From Cryptomeria japonica (lineage: Eukaryota; Streptophyta; Pinopsida; Cupressales; Cupressaceae), in assembly GCF_030272615.1 (NCBI RefSeq), contig NC_081406.1, forward strand, positions 242,239,718 to 242,303,717: a DNA stretch of 64,000 nucleotides, written 5' to 3'. Under the pieces are notes generated by a model. That model was not told where the DNA came from. It saw only the letters and a list, made by a program, of their open reading frames with translations, and made no database searches. The position numbers and the translations under genes were made by a program. Below are positions 21,528 to 33,373 of this stretch, one piece after another (within the stretch, counting starts at the first letter, position 1; every line of letters starts with the position of its first letter).

Positions 21528-23176
21528 TGGTGCAGGAGCACCTAGGACTTAGGCAATTTAGTTTTTACAATTTTGGCTTGTACTGACCCTAGCCAAGTCA
21601 GTGATGAATAAGGACTCCACGGGGGTCCAAGAGTTAGCATTTTGTGTCAATGTAGGCCTAGGTTGTGTTCATTCTACTTAGGTTTTCATTTTTTTTTTTG
21701 TGTAAATAGTGAGTTTGAGTAGCCATTTGACCTTTTTGATGGTCAAAAGTGTCAAAACTTGGCATGAACATTAGGGAGGGTTAAATATGTATTAGATATG
21801 TTTGAAAAGTCATTTATGATGATTTGGAATAGTTCTTATAAGTTGGAGAGACCAAAAGTGCAAAAGTTGCAAAGTTGCAAAAAGTTATCATGACAACTTT
21901 TGAAAGTTGTCATGACAACTTCTATCCTGAATTGGTTAGCATTGGAGTTAGGGATTGTTTAACGCCCTAGGAGGACTCCACACATGGGAAACCTATATAT
22001 ACCCTCTCTTGCACATTTACCAAGGTTGGTGAAGTGTGTTTTGTAAGTCCAACAACTGAAACTACTCATTTTTAGTCTTGTTGACATAATTTTGGCTTGT
22101 TTTACTCAATTTTGCAATAGAATATTGATTGAATCCATTGATCCAGCAATGGATAGAGTTACTCTTGTGTGTTTTTGTACTCTTGGTTCATTTTAGAGCT
22201 TTTTAATTACTGTACATAGGTGTTTTCTTGTTCAAGTTTGTAAACAACCAGTTTTGGCTTGTAAATAGCAATTTTCTTGTAAATATGGTTGCCCCATGAG
22301 TCTCACATGTGCTGCCTTCATGGGTAGTTGGGAAATGGTTGTAAACCTCCTGTACATTGTACATATGTAGGTTCAAGTGCTGGAGAAGTTTTTAAACATT
22401 ACTGCCCCCTTATTCTAGACGAGTCCAGGAGCAATCTGGCTGGAGAAAATAAGGTGAAAAAGTGGTGTAAAGTGCAGGGGTGAGTGCAAGATCACTATTT
22501 AAGAGTTTGGAGGGGTCCATGGGGTTGGGGAATAATTGTCTATGTAGGGAGGAGCCTTGAAAAATCCATTTGACATCAAAACCCCAAGTTGTTCATTCAC
22601 TACCGGTTAAAGGCCTTATAAACCCTCAAAACCCTCATTTTGGGGTTCACACATTGTATGGTTAGACCAAGGCCTAAAACCACAAAAATCCTTTAGGGAT
22701 GGGTGAATTATTGAAGAAAAACCAAACTTGTTTGGGGGTCCTTTGAATCATTTTCCCTCAAGCCCTAGAAAACCGAGTTTGGAGGCCTAATTGGGGCTCA
22801 TTCCTTGTAGCCCTTTTCTAGGCAAGATTTTGAAATTGGTAAGAAACCTCAAGGTTGCAAACCACTAATGGACCCCAAATGCACTAAAAACATGTTAGAA
22901 GACCTCTCTACACCTCTTGATCCCCTCACAATAGTTGGAGGTCATTTTGACAAGTTGAAGCCAAGACGCCAGAATTGAGCACTTGAGAAGCACAGGGAAT
23001 TGATAGGGTTCCTAACCAAAAAACTTGAAGAAAACACCTTAGTAAGGTCAAGAATGAAGCCCTAGAAGAGATTGAGAAGGACTTGGAGGACTAGAGTGAA
23101 ACTAGGCCTGGTGAGTTGGTTGAATTGAGCAACACCAACTAGGTGGAGAGTTGAGCAGGCTAGGTAAATCGCATCA
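21528..23176 (+). repeat. 3' LTR of C
   Basis: 1649 bp, same ends as the 5' copy. It contains two tandem copies of the U3 palindrome (about 21881-21900 with one mismatch, 21904-21921 perfect) where the 5' LTR has one, and a TATA box at about 21993-22001. The purine tract before it (21521-21527) is short. Confidence 0.92.
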
Positions 23177-23181
23177 CCATG
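23177..23181. repeat. Target-site duplication of C, right copy (CCATG)
   Basis: Exact partner of 15203-15207. Confidence 0.92.
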
Positions 23182-23570
23182 GTCCTGACCCAGAAGGATG
23201 CCGAAAAGGGGAGTGAGAATCCTATATCTTTCCATTCAAAGACCCTAAAAGAATATGAGGCTAAATATAACTTTTTCGAAAAGAAATCCTTGGCTGCGGT
23301 GAAGGGACTGAAGAAATTCAGGCACTTCATTGCCTACAATAAAACCACCATGTATGTAGCCTATCCTACAGTCTGAGAATACATCATGGACGGTGACATC
23401 ACCAAAAAGAGGGCTAATTGGATCACTAAGATCCTATAGTATGATGTTGATGTCAGGCCAACCAAAATAGTTCATGGAAAAGGCTTATGTGAGTACATAG
23501 TTCAGGAGTGCGAACCTTGTGGAGACAGGATAGCCGCAAAAGAGGTCGTGATGTTTTCTCCTGAGTCTCC
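23182..23570 (+). pseudogene. RNase H of B (second part of pol, degenerate)
   Basis: Resumes the B frame: VLTQKDAEKGSENPISFHSK, then EYEAKYNFFEKKSLAAVKGL and KKFRHFIAYNKTTMYV, then GKGLCEYIVQ. Of the RNase H residues only the Glu (FFEKKSLA) is kept. The first Asp site is in YVFSGQYSIA on the other side of C and is not acidic; the TD and AD motifs are absent. D is equally degenerate, so this is a family property, consistent with the ordinary RNase H having become a tether once the extra RNase H took over. Confidence 0.8.
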
Positions 23571-24822
23571 AAACACATGCTGGATGGAGGCCAAAAAACA
23601 CTTCATGAAGACTGGGATTTTCCCCAAGGGTCTCCCTTCAGAAAAGAAAGGTTCTATAAACCCCAAAACAATGGTTTTTGCTTCGTAGATGGGGTACTTT
23701 TCAAAAGGATTTTTTATGGGTTCTTGCTCCGCTATGTAGATCGATGCCAAGTAGATAAAATCCTACATGAATTTCACTATGGATCATCGGGAGGTCATTA
23801 CCTCGCACAAACAACTATCATCAAAATAACCCAGGTTGGATGTTTTTGGCCTTCCATGTTCAAAGATGTGCACACTTTGGTAAGAGATTGCAAGGAGTGC
23901 CAATATTATCCTGGTAGGGGTAGAAAAGTGGCAATGCCTCTCAGACCTGTGATGGTAGAAGAGCCTTTCACCTAGTGGGGAATCAATTTCATAGGAATGA
24001 TCAACCCCCCAAGTTCAGTCGAGCCCAAGTGGATCCTGATTGCCACTGATTACTTCATCGGATGGTCCGAAGCTGTCCCTTTAAATAATTCATCAAAAAG
24101 TGAAGTGTTGGCTTTCCTGGAAGCTCTAGTGTGCCGATATGGTCTGCCTAAAACCATCATATTAGATAATGTGTGTGCATTCACTGGTTTGTAGATCACC
24201 CAATTCGCCCTCAGCAAAGGCATTTATCTTAAAACCTCCTCTAACTACTAGCCTCAGGGGAACCGAGTCCACCAACAAGAACCCTATCAGGCTTATCAAG
24301 AGGATGGGTTCAGAATATAAGAGGGAATGGCACCATCATCTAAGGAGTGCATTGTGGGCGGACCGAGTAATGCCCAAGCAAGTTCTAAAAAACTCCCCAT
24401 ATAAGTTGGTTTATGGGAAGGATGCACTTTTCCCCATCTCTTTAGAGGTCGCAACCCTACAGCTACTGAAATCCTTTGAGGTGGCAGAGAATGACCCCAT
24501 GGCCGTCAGAATGGTGGAAATTATAGAGTTGGAAGAAGCCAGAGAGATAGCCTTCACATCTCTCCAAGATAGACAACAAACCATCAAGAGATGGTTTTAT
24601 AGCAAAAAGAGCTCTGATTCAGTCTTCAGCCCAGGGGACCTCGTGTTGAAATTTAACGAAAGGGTGGCCAAGCCTGGTCAACACACCAAGTTTGATGGTT
24701 TGTGGGAGGGGTCTTTCCACATTGTAAATTGTAAGGGCTTTAATGCATTCAACCTCAAAGATATGAATGGAGAACCTCTCTGGATCCCAATTAATGGGTT
24801 CCACCTCAAACCGTTCTATTAA
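23570..24822 (+). pseudogene. Integrase of B
   Basis: Zinc-binding domain ILHEFHYGSSGGHYLAQTT ... CFWPSMFKDVHTLVRDCKEC keeps H, H, C, C. The core starts WGINFIGMINPP, where the usual first catalytic Asp is Asn. It continues with RYGLPKTIILDNVCAF (second Asp) and a frame change near 24230, then LRSALWADRVMPKQVLKNSP and YGKDALFPISLEVATLQLL. The C-terminal SPGDLVLKFNERVAKPGQ ... FDGLWEGSFHIVN runs to a TAA at 24820. No chromodomain is seen, which separates B from A and C. Stops: TAG 23973 and TAG 24192. Confidence 0.85.
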
Positions 24823-25072
24823 GGTTTCTTCCTCCCTGGGTGTATATATTGTAAATAGTTCTTTTGAGTGCCTTATTTATTTTAATTATTCTCCTTTGGA
24901 ATCCAACAAAGTAATTGAAATTACAGAATAAGCCATGATTGAGCAACAAGAGAAAAATTATCATATTATGGACATTCTTGTTTTTGCTTTTATAGTTTCA
25001 AGGGCATGCTTATGTCCCTGTTTTTAAAAAAAAGTGATAAGACAAAGCACAACAAGGTAGGCCACGACTTTC
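24823..25072. other. Spacer after B integrase
   Basis: A+T-rich; ends near a run of A's at 25027-25033. No feature recognised. It separates the convergent pol (plus) and antisense ORF (minus). Confidence 0.4.
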
Positions 25073-25768
25073 TCATTGTTCCTTTGCATCCTCATCATCC
25101 TCCATCTGGAAGTCTAGATCCTCGCTATCATTAGAAGTGTCATCTCTCTCTGACCACTCGTGGCTGTGATCAACATCAGGCGCCCCAACCTTGAAGATAA
25201 CAACCAAATTTTGTTGTATATGCGGCATCAGAACCTGAGGAAAGATATAGTCCCTAAAATTAGAATACCATTTGGTTCCTTTCGGGACCAAGACTATCAT
25301 ATGCACCCGCAAGAGGAATTCAACAACAAGCTCAACGTGAAACTGATGGGAGGACAATGTCATCATCCTCAAACTGTGAATGAGTGGGTGCCAAGTTACT
25401 TCTTCATTGGAAGTAATGAACTGCCTCAGATCAGACGACAGAGGGAGGCCCTTGAAATGGACATGATATGCAACTAAATCTTCCAACCCGCCCATATAGT
25501 CTTGGGAAAAGAGCGCCTTGGTGAGCTGCGAAGCTAATAGCCCAGCTAGACCGCAATCCAGCAACGAGCCTGTGAAGCGCGAGTAGATATCCATTTTTAC
25601 ACGGTATCAATCTACATTGTCAATGAAATTCTCTCTCAGCACCCATTTGATAGCAGCGATTATCATAGGATTCTTCCAACGTGTCATCAGTTGTAGCCTC
25701 CTATCAGAGATATTTCCAAGGAACGTGACTTGCACTTTGTTGTTGACAAATCTATCTAGAGTATTCAT
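25073..25768 (-). pseudogene. Antisense accessory ORF of B
   Basis: Minus-strand frame from ATG 25768 (MNTLDRFVNNK) to the stop at 25073. It has 231 codons with one internal TGA just before MDIYSRF at 25594, a codon that could have been CGA. It contains AAIKWVLRENF, a Leu-rich middle, LTKALFSQDYMGGLEDLV and SDLRQF, and ends with a strongly acidic tail (DDTSNDSEDLDFQMEDDED). It aligns by eye with the antisense ORF of relic X at 4482-4778, which supports real coding function in the family. It is convergent with pol and divergent from the sense accessory ORF at 26406. Product unknown; no transmembrane segment or signal peptide is evident. Confidence 0.6.
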
Positions 25769-26405
25769 ATTTGAAAAACTCCATTGTGGAATCTATCACT
25801 GTACAAAATAATGTTTGAAAAGACATATTTATAGTAGAATTATAGCTCAAGATGATGAATGGTTGAGGCGCCAATACTCCTGAACTCCAATGCTCCTGTC
25901 ATTCTTCATTAATTCACACAAGGGAATGAGCCTGGATTCAGAGTTGGCATTGTCCTGGCTAGTACCTCAAACAAGGAGTCTATGCAAGAACATGTCATGT
26001 GTATGTATAGGTACATCGTGTTTAAACCACAACCTCCATAGGACCATCTCAACTTGTGCGAGATTCACTATCTTTCGATCTTCTTGGTTAAAGAGGAGAT
26101 CTGTCTAGACATGCTTTTCGTCTCAAGTGGCCTCAAGCAACGACGGGTTAACTAAATGCTCTCTTGGAAAGTGGGAATGGTGGCACTCATCCTCATCAGA
26201 CGTTAATTGCAACTGCAAAATGAGCTGGCATGCATGTAGATAGACGCTTGCCATTAAGCGTTCACTTTTGCGAAAATCTAGGCATGCAGTGCATTAAAAG
26301 AACAAGGTTTTCCTCTCTTTTTCATCTTATTACCTTTTTGTAATCTAAGTGCTCAGTTCTCTCTCAGAATTTGAAAGGTTGGCAGAGAAAAGGTCACAAG
26401 TTGTA
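25769..26405. promoter_or_regulatory. Divergent spacer between the two accessory ORFs of B
   Basis: 637 bp between the start of the antisense ORF (minus) and the sense ORF (plus). The layout would suit a bidirectional promoter, but I see no clear TATA pair. This is inference from gene orientation only. Confidence 0.25.
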
Positions 26406-29400
26406 ATGGATGCCGAAGCTGCATCTTCAGGCTCTTCTCATGGAGGATTTTGGATGGATGTTTTAGGAGAGCTCTCATATTCATCATACACCATCCCTCC
26501 CAAGGCGGAATACCTGAGAACAAAAATCAAGCCAAAGAAGGTCACTCGAAATACATCCGTTGTGCTGGATTCTTTTGAAAATGTTTTCAAGCCTGAGATC
26601 CACAAGTAGCCCAAACACCTAAGGGAGGTTGCATGCAATAGGATGCTTCACCACCGAGAAGAACCACAGTCAATAGAAACTCTATTTTGGGGTAGCAGTG
26701 CACCCCAATTTGTGGTCCCCATGGTTCCATATTGTCTAGAGCTCATAGTGGTCTACGCCGATGGTTTCGACCCCACCATTTTTCGATCAACAGCTCTTTC
26801 TTGAAGGTGGTGATCTCCCCAGAAGCTATTAGGACTATGATGTGTTGTCTCATTTTTGAAGGGACAAAGATATTCTCGAAGACTACAATGGAGGAATTCT
26901 AGGGTACTAGGAGAGATGCATTGACCTTTTTCCACAATGCACTCAACCAGAGTCTATCTTCCAGGCTTCCAAGGCTCTCGTTGTCCTACAGCAACCTGAA
27001 GCACAATGATCTCAAGGACATTTCCTCTACCCTTTCCTGGTTATATGGTCATGATAATGACCAAGACATCGCAACAGTAATGATGGGATTTCTTTTTAAA
27101 TGTAGAAATTAGAGGGAGTCCTTTCATTTTGACTTCTCAATTTCTATAGCCAAGGCTATGGTGAAGCAATTATCAGAATTTCAGGAGTTGCGGCATTTTA
27201 GATTCTCCTCGGTCTTAGTTCATTTGTTCTTGCATCAAAATGAGGCCTTCTTTAGCCAACATATGCAGTTGGCAACCTGTGATGAGTTAGGAAATGAGAT
27301 GCCGGTGTCCACTTAGATACCCCTGTTGCTAGTTTCTTTCGATGCTTACCAGTTTTTCAACCTTTTCCTGACTCTCGTGCTTAAAGATTTTGGTTCAATC
27401 CCTGATGAACCATTGGCCCGTTTCTCTCAGGTCCAGATGAACTAGATGTAGAATCAGTGCCCTCCCTACGACTAGTTCTTAGCCCATGATTTTTCTTTTG
27501 TCCAAGTGCATCGGTTCTTTGAGGATCCTTTCCGTTTGCTAGTCTATGTGACTGAAAGGACCCTTGCTCTGGAGATCGTGTGATAGTTGGTAAGGATTGA
27601 GAGAGCCATTGGAGCAGTTAAGCATGATACCTCTATTTCTAAAGATCACAAGGCCATTGGCCCAATCACTCTAGTACAAAGAAATATTGTAGAAGAGGTC
27701 CTAATGTCCAAGGTAGTGTAGATCGGGTTGTTAGTGATTGATGATTCATGGAGCTATGACCTTGATGCTGGCCTCAGCAAGAGGAAAAATGTAGTAAAGC
27801 ATGAGTCATGAAGCTCATGGGAGGGATGCACAAACCCTTAGTTTGATGACCCAAATTTGTATGTGGGTCTCGATGATTTTCTTGTCCTTAAGCGCCCCCC
27901 ATGGTTGAGTTTTTATTCAGTCCTACAAAGGTACAACCTTGCAAAGCCTATTCCTCGGGTGATGTTAGAAAGCATGACTGCAGAGGCCTCGCCCAAGAAA
28001 AAGAGGGAATATTTTTGGATCTATCGATAGGAAGTAAGTCAGCCCAGAGCTAATATCGGGAATTCCCCTCTGGATGAGCACTTTGAGCAAGAATGGCATC
28101 AAATTAATAAATCCGATGAAGAGACAAGTGATAGTTCCCCACGTGGGTACTCGTCTCCCAAGGTGGCCCCATGACAAGAGGTAGAGGTTATAAGTGTTGA
28201 AGATCAAGATCCAGAGCCCCATATCCTTCTCCCTCTAGCTGGTTCCGCCCACAGGCCCCATTCCCAGACTGGTAAAAGACAAGCTGAGAAGAAGGCGTGT
28301 GATTCCCCTCCAAGGAAAAGGCAACATCTGAGTTCAGCAAAGAAGGTTTCACCTTCTCAAACCCCACAGGTCCCCTCAGATCTGCAGCGGTTGGTGACTT
28401 CCATGGTCCAGGTACGTCCTTCTTTGCCTTTCTCTTCTGCTCAAGTTCTTTCCTCTGTCGTCCCTCCTACCACAATGCAAACCCAGGTCCCCACTGCCCT
28501 AATGTTGGCACCCGTCGGGACGCCAGTTGACCCCCAAGATACATTCCTACAGGTTTCCATTCCTTTCTCAGCCCCTTCTTTTATCCCCGCAGCTTTTCCC
28601 ACGCAAATGTTTGAAGCAACCTTCGTTTCACATAGGCTTGGTTTTGGAGAGTCCACTCATCCCTTAGTTATGGGGGTAGCTTCCACGAGCCCTTTTTCGT
28701 CTAGAGCCTCTCCTTTCATCCCATTGTTCTCTTCATCAACCCTTTCCCATCCTATTTAGACCACTTTTGGTGAGCCTATTTCCTAGTTCCCCCTGGCACA
28801 GTGTTCGCAGGACAAGCTATTGATAACCCAGATGATTTTTCAGCAGCAAGTCGCCTATTCCAAGATTGTCTGCATTGGCAAAACGGGCAAACGAAAGGAA
28901 AAAGAGGGTGCCTGTCTAGCTCATCCACACCTGCAAACACATTTCAGTGAGGAGAAAGATTTCCTCTTCTTTGCAAACCTTTTCCCAAAGGTTGACAAGC
29001 CAAAATCCTAGATGAGACCCAATGATTATGCCTTGCATGCTATCGGTCTCAGCCTTCAGAATGCTATGACATCTAACAAGGTGGAAATGATGGAAGAAAC
29101 TTCAAAGGCCGTGTCTTCAGATTTCATCAAAAAGAGTCATTTCCTGGAGAAAATACAAGTGAAGAACATGGGTCTTCGAGAATCCCTAACCCAACATAGG
29201 AAAGAAGATAAGGCCCAAAGCTCAGAAATCAATCGTTTGCAAGATCTGTTGACGTAGGACAATTCAGAGAAAGAGAAATTGCAGACAACCCTTAATAATG
29301 TGAGCTCTCAGTTGAAGGGCCAAGAGACGACAAGAAATGTAGCCTTGAAGGAATTGCAGGAGAAAGACCTGGAGATCCAACAACTAAGAGAAAATTCTAG

Positions 29401-30477
29401 AGATGCTACCCAGGTGCAAGTGCAACTGTGTGAAGAGGTTAGTCTAAAGGAAGAATACGCCTGACAACTGAGTGATGCACAGGTGATGCTTTTAGAGGAT
29501 AAAGTGAGATTCGAAGCAAAGTTGTAGGCTAGGGAGGTTAGTCTCGAGCAATTCGAGAGGAAGTTTCTAGATACCGAGGCTCTTTTGCAACAAGAACAAT
29601 ACATCGCAGCTCCAACAAGAGGTGCAAGATGGAAGTGCCAGGATCATCACTCTAGAAAGCCAGGTGGTCATTGAGAAAAATAGATGCTTGGATCTGCACA
29701 TGAAGTAGTTTCAAAGGGTGATGATGTCACATGGTTGCTAAGTATTCCTCCCCCCTGTGCAGATTTCTCAGGACTTTTCAATAATTCTTGTGGAATTGTA
29801 TGTTTCTCATTGGGAAAAAATTAAGCAATATGACCCCTTGTTGCATCCCATGTTGAGATTCATTTGGGAAGCACAGTCCCTCAATGCTGAGGTAGGAGCT
29901 CTAGTCAATAGCTCCATGGTCATCTTGGGTCCCAAGATCCCCATAGCTCAGGACTTAATTCAAATTTTGTATGCAGCCCAAGATGAAGAATTGAGAGAAA
30001 GGGATAGCAGATCATTGATAGCTGATCAAGAGGATGAATGTTTTCATTAATCACCATAGAGTGGTCATGCAAGTATCAGCAGCACTTGAGCCATTACAAA
30101 TCCCTGTCTCGGATATCAAGCATCGCATAGAAAGGTTTGTTTCATTAGGCTTGCCTTCTCCTTTCCCCATCGATGGTTTTGTATTGGGGGTTGAGCAAGT
30201 ATTAAGTCAGGTTGAGCGTTCGCAACAAGACAGGAGTTTCATCCAGTTCCTGAATGATCTCATCTCTGCGGAAGAAATGGAGCATCTCTTGCACCCCCTA
30301 GCTCAGCTCTACACCCTCTTGAAGTTAGTTCATGATGAACTAGTAGGCTTACCTTTTGGTAAAATTATCTGCTTGGATCAGCACTATCAGAATCTGGACG
30401 CACAAGTGTTTCCCTCTAAGGAAGATTGGTCTTTGTTGCAGCAGGTCTTTGACATACTTCACCTCATCCTGGCATGA
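26406..30477 (+). pseudogene. Long sense accessory ORF of B (domain, linker, coiled coil)
   Basis: Starts MDAEAASSGSSHGGFWMDVL at 26406, shifts frame near 26800, then reads in one frame to about 29464 through several stops. Two more shifts lead to the end at 30477, 75 bp before the 3' LTR; original length was about 1,350 residues. N-terminal part: LKVVISPEAIRTMM, then DFSISIAKAMVKQL and FRFSSVLVHLFLHQN. Middle: acidic/Ser region, basic cluster (KRQAEKKA, PPRKRQH), long Pro/Ser-rich stretch. C-terminal: coiled coil at about 29010-29600 (LQEKDLEIQQLRE) and a helical end. The same plan appears in LINE ORF3 (40801-42497) and the E ORF (57439-60798). It is unlike gag, pol or known env. Function unknown; nuclear localisation is only suggested. 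Confidence 0.6.
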
Positions 30478-30551
30478 AGTCTGGTCTCTGAACCAACAAT
30501 TTTGGGTTCTTACATTCCGTAGGCAGAATTCCCCTTTTAGTCACCAAGAAA

Positions 30552-31661
30552 TGTTCACATTATTTTAGATTGGAGTCCTCGGGCCAAGTTTTAGCTTCCA
30601 GAAGCCCTTTTCCTCTTTAGCTTTCTAGTTGCACCCAACGTATAGACCAAATGTCATCTTGGCATTGCCCGTGATGGCCCGTGTTTTATGTTTGAACTTT
30701 GGAGGAATGTGAAGGTGACAAGTGGATCAGTTCTGGTGACTCGGTTTTCCTCTGGGCCTCACCATGTAGCTTGAGAAGAATGGGAACACAAGGCATCTCT
30801 AATTTTTCTATTAGGATGCCTTTCTGTGGAGGTTATTTTGAGCCGTCGTGTGTTTTTCAAGGTGTGTTGGCTACTAGGTTGCGGTTAGAGAGGGCTTTTT
30901 ATGTTCAGGCGAGTATGAGGATCATTGTGGTTGAGTGGGAGTAACAACTTCGGGGGTCGTTTTGCTGGGCATGTTCTTGCGCGATGCCATGACATTATTT
31001 TTCTGTTTCAAGGGTGATTGTGCCCAACTGGCAGACATTTGAGCTATTAGCAGAGCCGTGGGCTCTATTTATGCTTTGTTTTCCCCTATTATAGGGGTGA
31101 AGAAAGAAACTTTAAAAGAAAAATTAAGTTTTCTTAAGTAGAACTAGAGCCTTTTTTAATTGTTGTTGTTTCTGGAAGAAGGGTTTAATCAAACTGTGTC
31201 TATGGCCTTTGTGATGCCTCTCTCCAGTATTCTATGATAGTTTATTTTATGCTTCTCTTGTAACTTTGATGACTTTAGAAATAGATGTCTAAGACTTCGC
31301 CGATTAATTTGCACTTGTTATCTGATGGATGCATGATTGATATTTCTTTATGTCGCCAAAGGATCTTAATTGTGTCTTAATTATCTTTTATGTTCGAGTA
31401 TATTAACTATTGAATAGGCTTTAAAACTGCATGTTTTTGGGTTTTATATGATGTTAATGCTTTTACAAATTGTTTTGGTGTATCACCTTAGTAGTCTAGA
31501 TCATTTTGTTTTAAGTTTTCTTCTTCCCCTTTTCTCAGAAATATAAAGAAGAGACGACTTCTTAAACTCGAAGGTCATTAAGTGAGTCTCGTGCTATAGG
31601 TCCGTCATCACTAAATTTCCCATAAGGTTGTTTTCTTTCAAAGTAAAATTTTGAGTCAACA
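30552..31661 (+). repeat. 3' LTR of B
   Basis: 1110 bp, TGTTCACATT to GAGTCAACA, matching the 5' LTR over its first 930 bp and the D 5' LTR (49242-50334) more distantly. The sequence just before it is not strongly purine-rich, so the polypurine tract is weak or decayed. It is followed by target duplication CATTT at 31662-31666. Confidence 0.88.
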
Positions 31662-31666
31662 CATTT

Positions 31667-32928
31667 CATCTTACACCTTGGTTTTGGGAGTGTGTTTGTT
31701 CTTTTTTGGTTAAGTGTCATAAGGGAGAGTGGCTTTCAAGTGGGAGTCACACCCAAAGTGGTTAGCAGGGTAACACATCAAAATTTTGCTTAAGTGATAA
31801 CTTAATAATATATTAGGGGGCTTGCCAGATGAAACATTAAGATAATTTTACCTCACTCATGGTTGAGTGCTAGTATAGACTCAAGAAGCAATGAGAAGGC
31901 CTTGAATAACAAACCAATGAACTTGTCCTCGTGAAAGGATTTTTTGGATCCACATGAGACTTGGATGGGGTCAAGGGTTCCGGAGAGGTTACCAAGGTAA
32001 CCCAAGATCGAGGCCAGGACCTATGGAGGTCTGCCAGGGTAACCGTACCAAGCTATGTGATGACACTCTTACCTTATGGTCACTAGTGTGTAGTCTTGTT
32101 GGTTTCACTTGAATTTTGATGTGGAGTCATATTCTGCAAGTTTTAATTCATGTGAGTCTTTCTGATGTTGCAAGTTCGACCATGTGTGTGCGCATACCTT
32201 TAGGTTTCTAGTGGGTCTTATTCCTATATCCTAGCACAGTGGGGTGGTTCTTTTTGAGCCACATGGTCGAGTGGTAGTGTAACTTTCCATCGGGTGTGTA
32301 TTGCTCCTTCTTGCAGAGTTGGCTTCACTGGTGTTCTAGTTGCACTTGGATTCAAGCCTCTTATTATCCAGTTGTATCCCATTTGTTATGGACCATTCTT
32401 TGTATATCCTGGACCTTATATGGTTGGTTGTATTATTGAATTGTATGCCTTCTTGGCAAGATGTAAATTGTAATGTAAACATTATTTGATTCTTGATACT
32501 TAGTGATTTAGTGAAATGCAATGTAATTATTATCTTATGATGCAAATAATGTATATATGGAAATTAAATATTAATGCATATGTTTCATTTCAATATTAGA
32601 TGTAATATAATGGATTGATTCCTAATGAATCAATTTAGACATGTTATAAATATTTTATACTATTGGATAAATTACCATTGATTAAATGTAATGATGTTTT
32701 TAAGTTTAATCAACTTAATTGGATTAATTAATTTTAATCTATGTTAGTGGTAAACCAAGGTAACCAAGTTGGGAAACCCTTTAGGTGTTAAGTCTTTCGT
32801 TGTGTAATATAAACTTAATGTTAACTCAATGTATCATTGTACTTATTAAAGTTTAAAAGAAAATTTATTTGCACTCTTTTCTAGTGTTTTAGTTTAATCC
32901 CTTCGAGGTTTCCTAGCGGGGCATTACA
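31667..32928 (+). repeat. 5' LTR of A, second part
   Basis: Continues the A LTR after B: CATCTTACACCTTGGTTTTG matches 40224 onward. It spans intact the sites where the LINE (about 32073-32095) and element D (about 32695) interrupt the other LTR, serving as the empty-site reference for both. It ends GGGGCATTACA at 32928. Confidence 0.88.
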
Positions 32929-32929
32929 A

Positions 32930-32948
32930 TTGGTATTAGAGTCAGGTT
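32930..32948 (+). other. Primer-binding site of A
   Basis: TTGGTATTAGAGTCAGGTT starts one base after the LTR end. It resembles the TTGGTATCAGAGC initiator-Met primer site with two C-to-T type changes. Confidence 0.8.
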
Positions 32949-33081
32949 TCAACACTGGGTACTCTAATTTTAAATTGAGCCCATTCAACTAGACCTATTG
33001 CTAAGTATTAGTGTTTGTGTTTCCCTTGTTAGTGTCCTTTTTGTAGATCTAAAAAATTTCTCTTGTGTTATTTTTAGAATT

Positions 33082-33373
33082 ATGGTTGGTAAATGTCGAG
33101 GCCATGGTAGAGATAGGGGACATGGTCATAGTATAGGCCATCACAGTCCTTCATCGCAACCCAATCATGATAATATTTAGCAGGTTCAGTCAGTTTATCC
33201 TAGTGAGCCCAGAGAGGTTAGCTAGAACAGTGAGTAGCACACTGTACAATAGATTCCCGAAAGAGAGGAGCTATGAAAAAATGTTTAAGGAAGTGTTATC
33301 TCGACTTGGTCCTAGACCAGAGTCTGAACAACAGGGTAATGTTCAGTTTGGAGAGTCTCATCTTCAAGATCTT

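Larger units (their letters stand above)
15208..23176 (+). mobile_element. Element C: chromovirus Ty3/gypsy retrotransposon
   Basis: 7969 bp element inserted in the RNase H of B, with perfect 5-bp target duplications. LTRs of 1621 and 1649 bp start TGGTGCA and end CATCA. An initiator-Met-type PBS lies two bases after the 5' LTR, and a purine tract (GGGAGAA) precedes the 3' LTR. The internal region has gag with a CCHC knuckle, protease, RT, RNase H, integrase and a chromodomain-like C-terminus. It carries in-frame stops and two frameshifts, so it is inactive, but it is the best preserved pol in the window. Confidence 0.92.
9975..31661 (+). mobile_element. Element B: Tat-like Ty3/gypsy retrotransposon with accessory ORFs
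   Basis: Inserted in the 5' LTR of A. LTRs start TGTTCACATTATTTTAG and end GAGTCAACA. The span is 21.7 kb including element C; without C it is about 13.7 kb. Order: truncated 5' LTR, gag, protease, an extra RNase H, RT, RNase H (split by C), integrase, an antisense ORF, a long sense ORF, 3' LTR. The 5' LTR end, PBS and leader are deleted, so this copy cannot prime reverse transcription. Element D is a second member of the same family and supplies the missing parts for comparison. Confidence 0.85.

Noticed and set aside
26406-30477. Envelope-like gene in element B
   Set aside because: No signal peptide, transmembrane segment or glycoprotein-like Cys pattern was seen; the product looks like a soluble coiled-coil protein.
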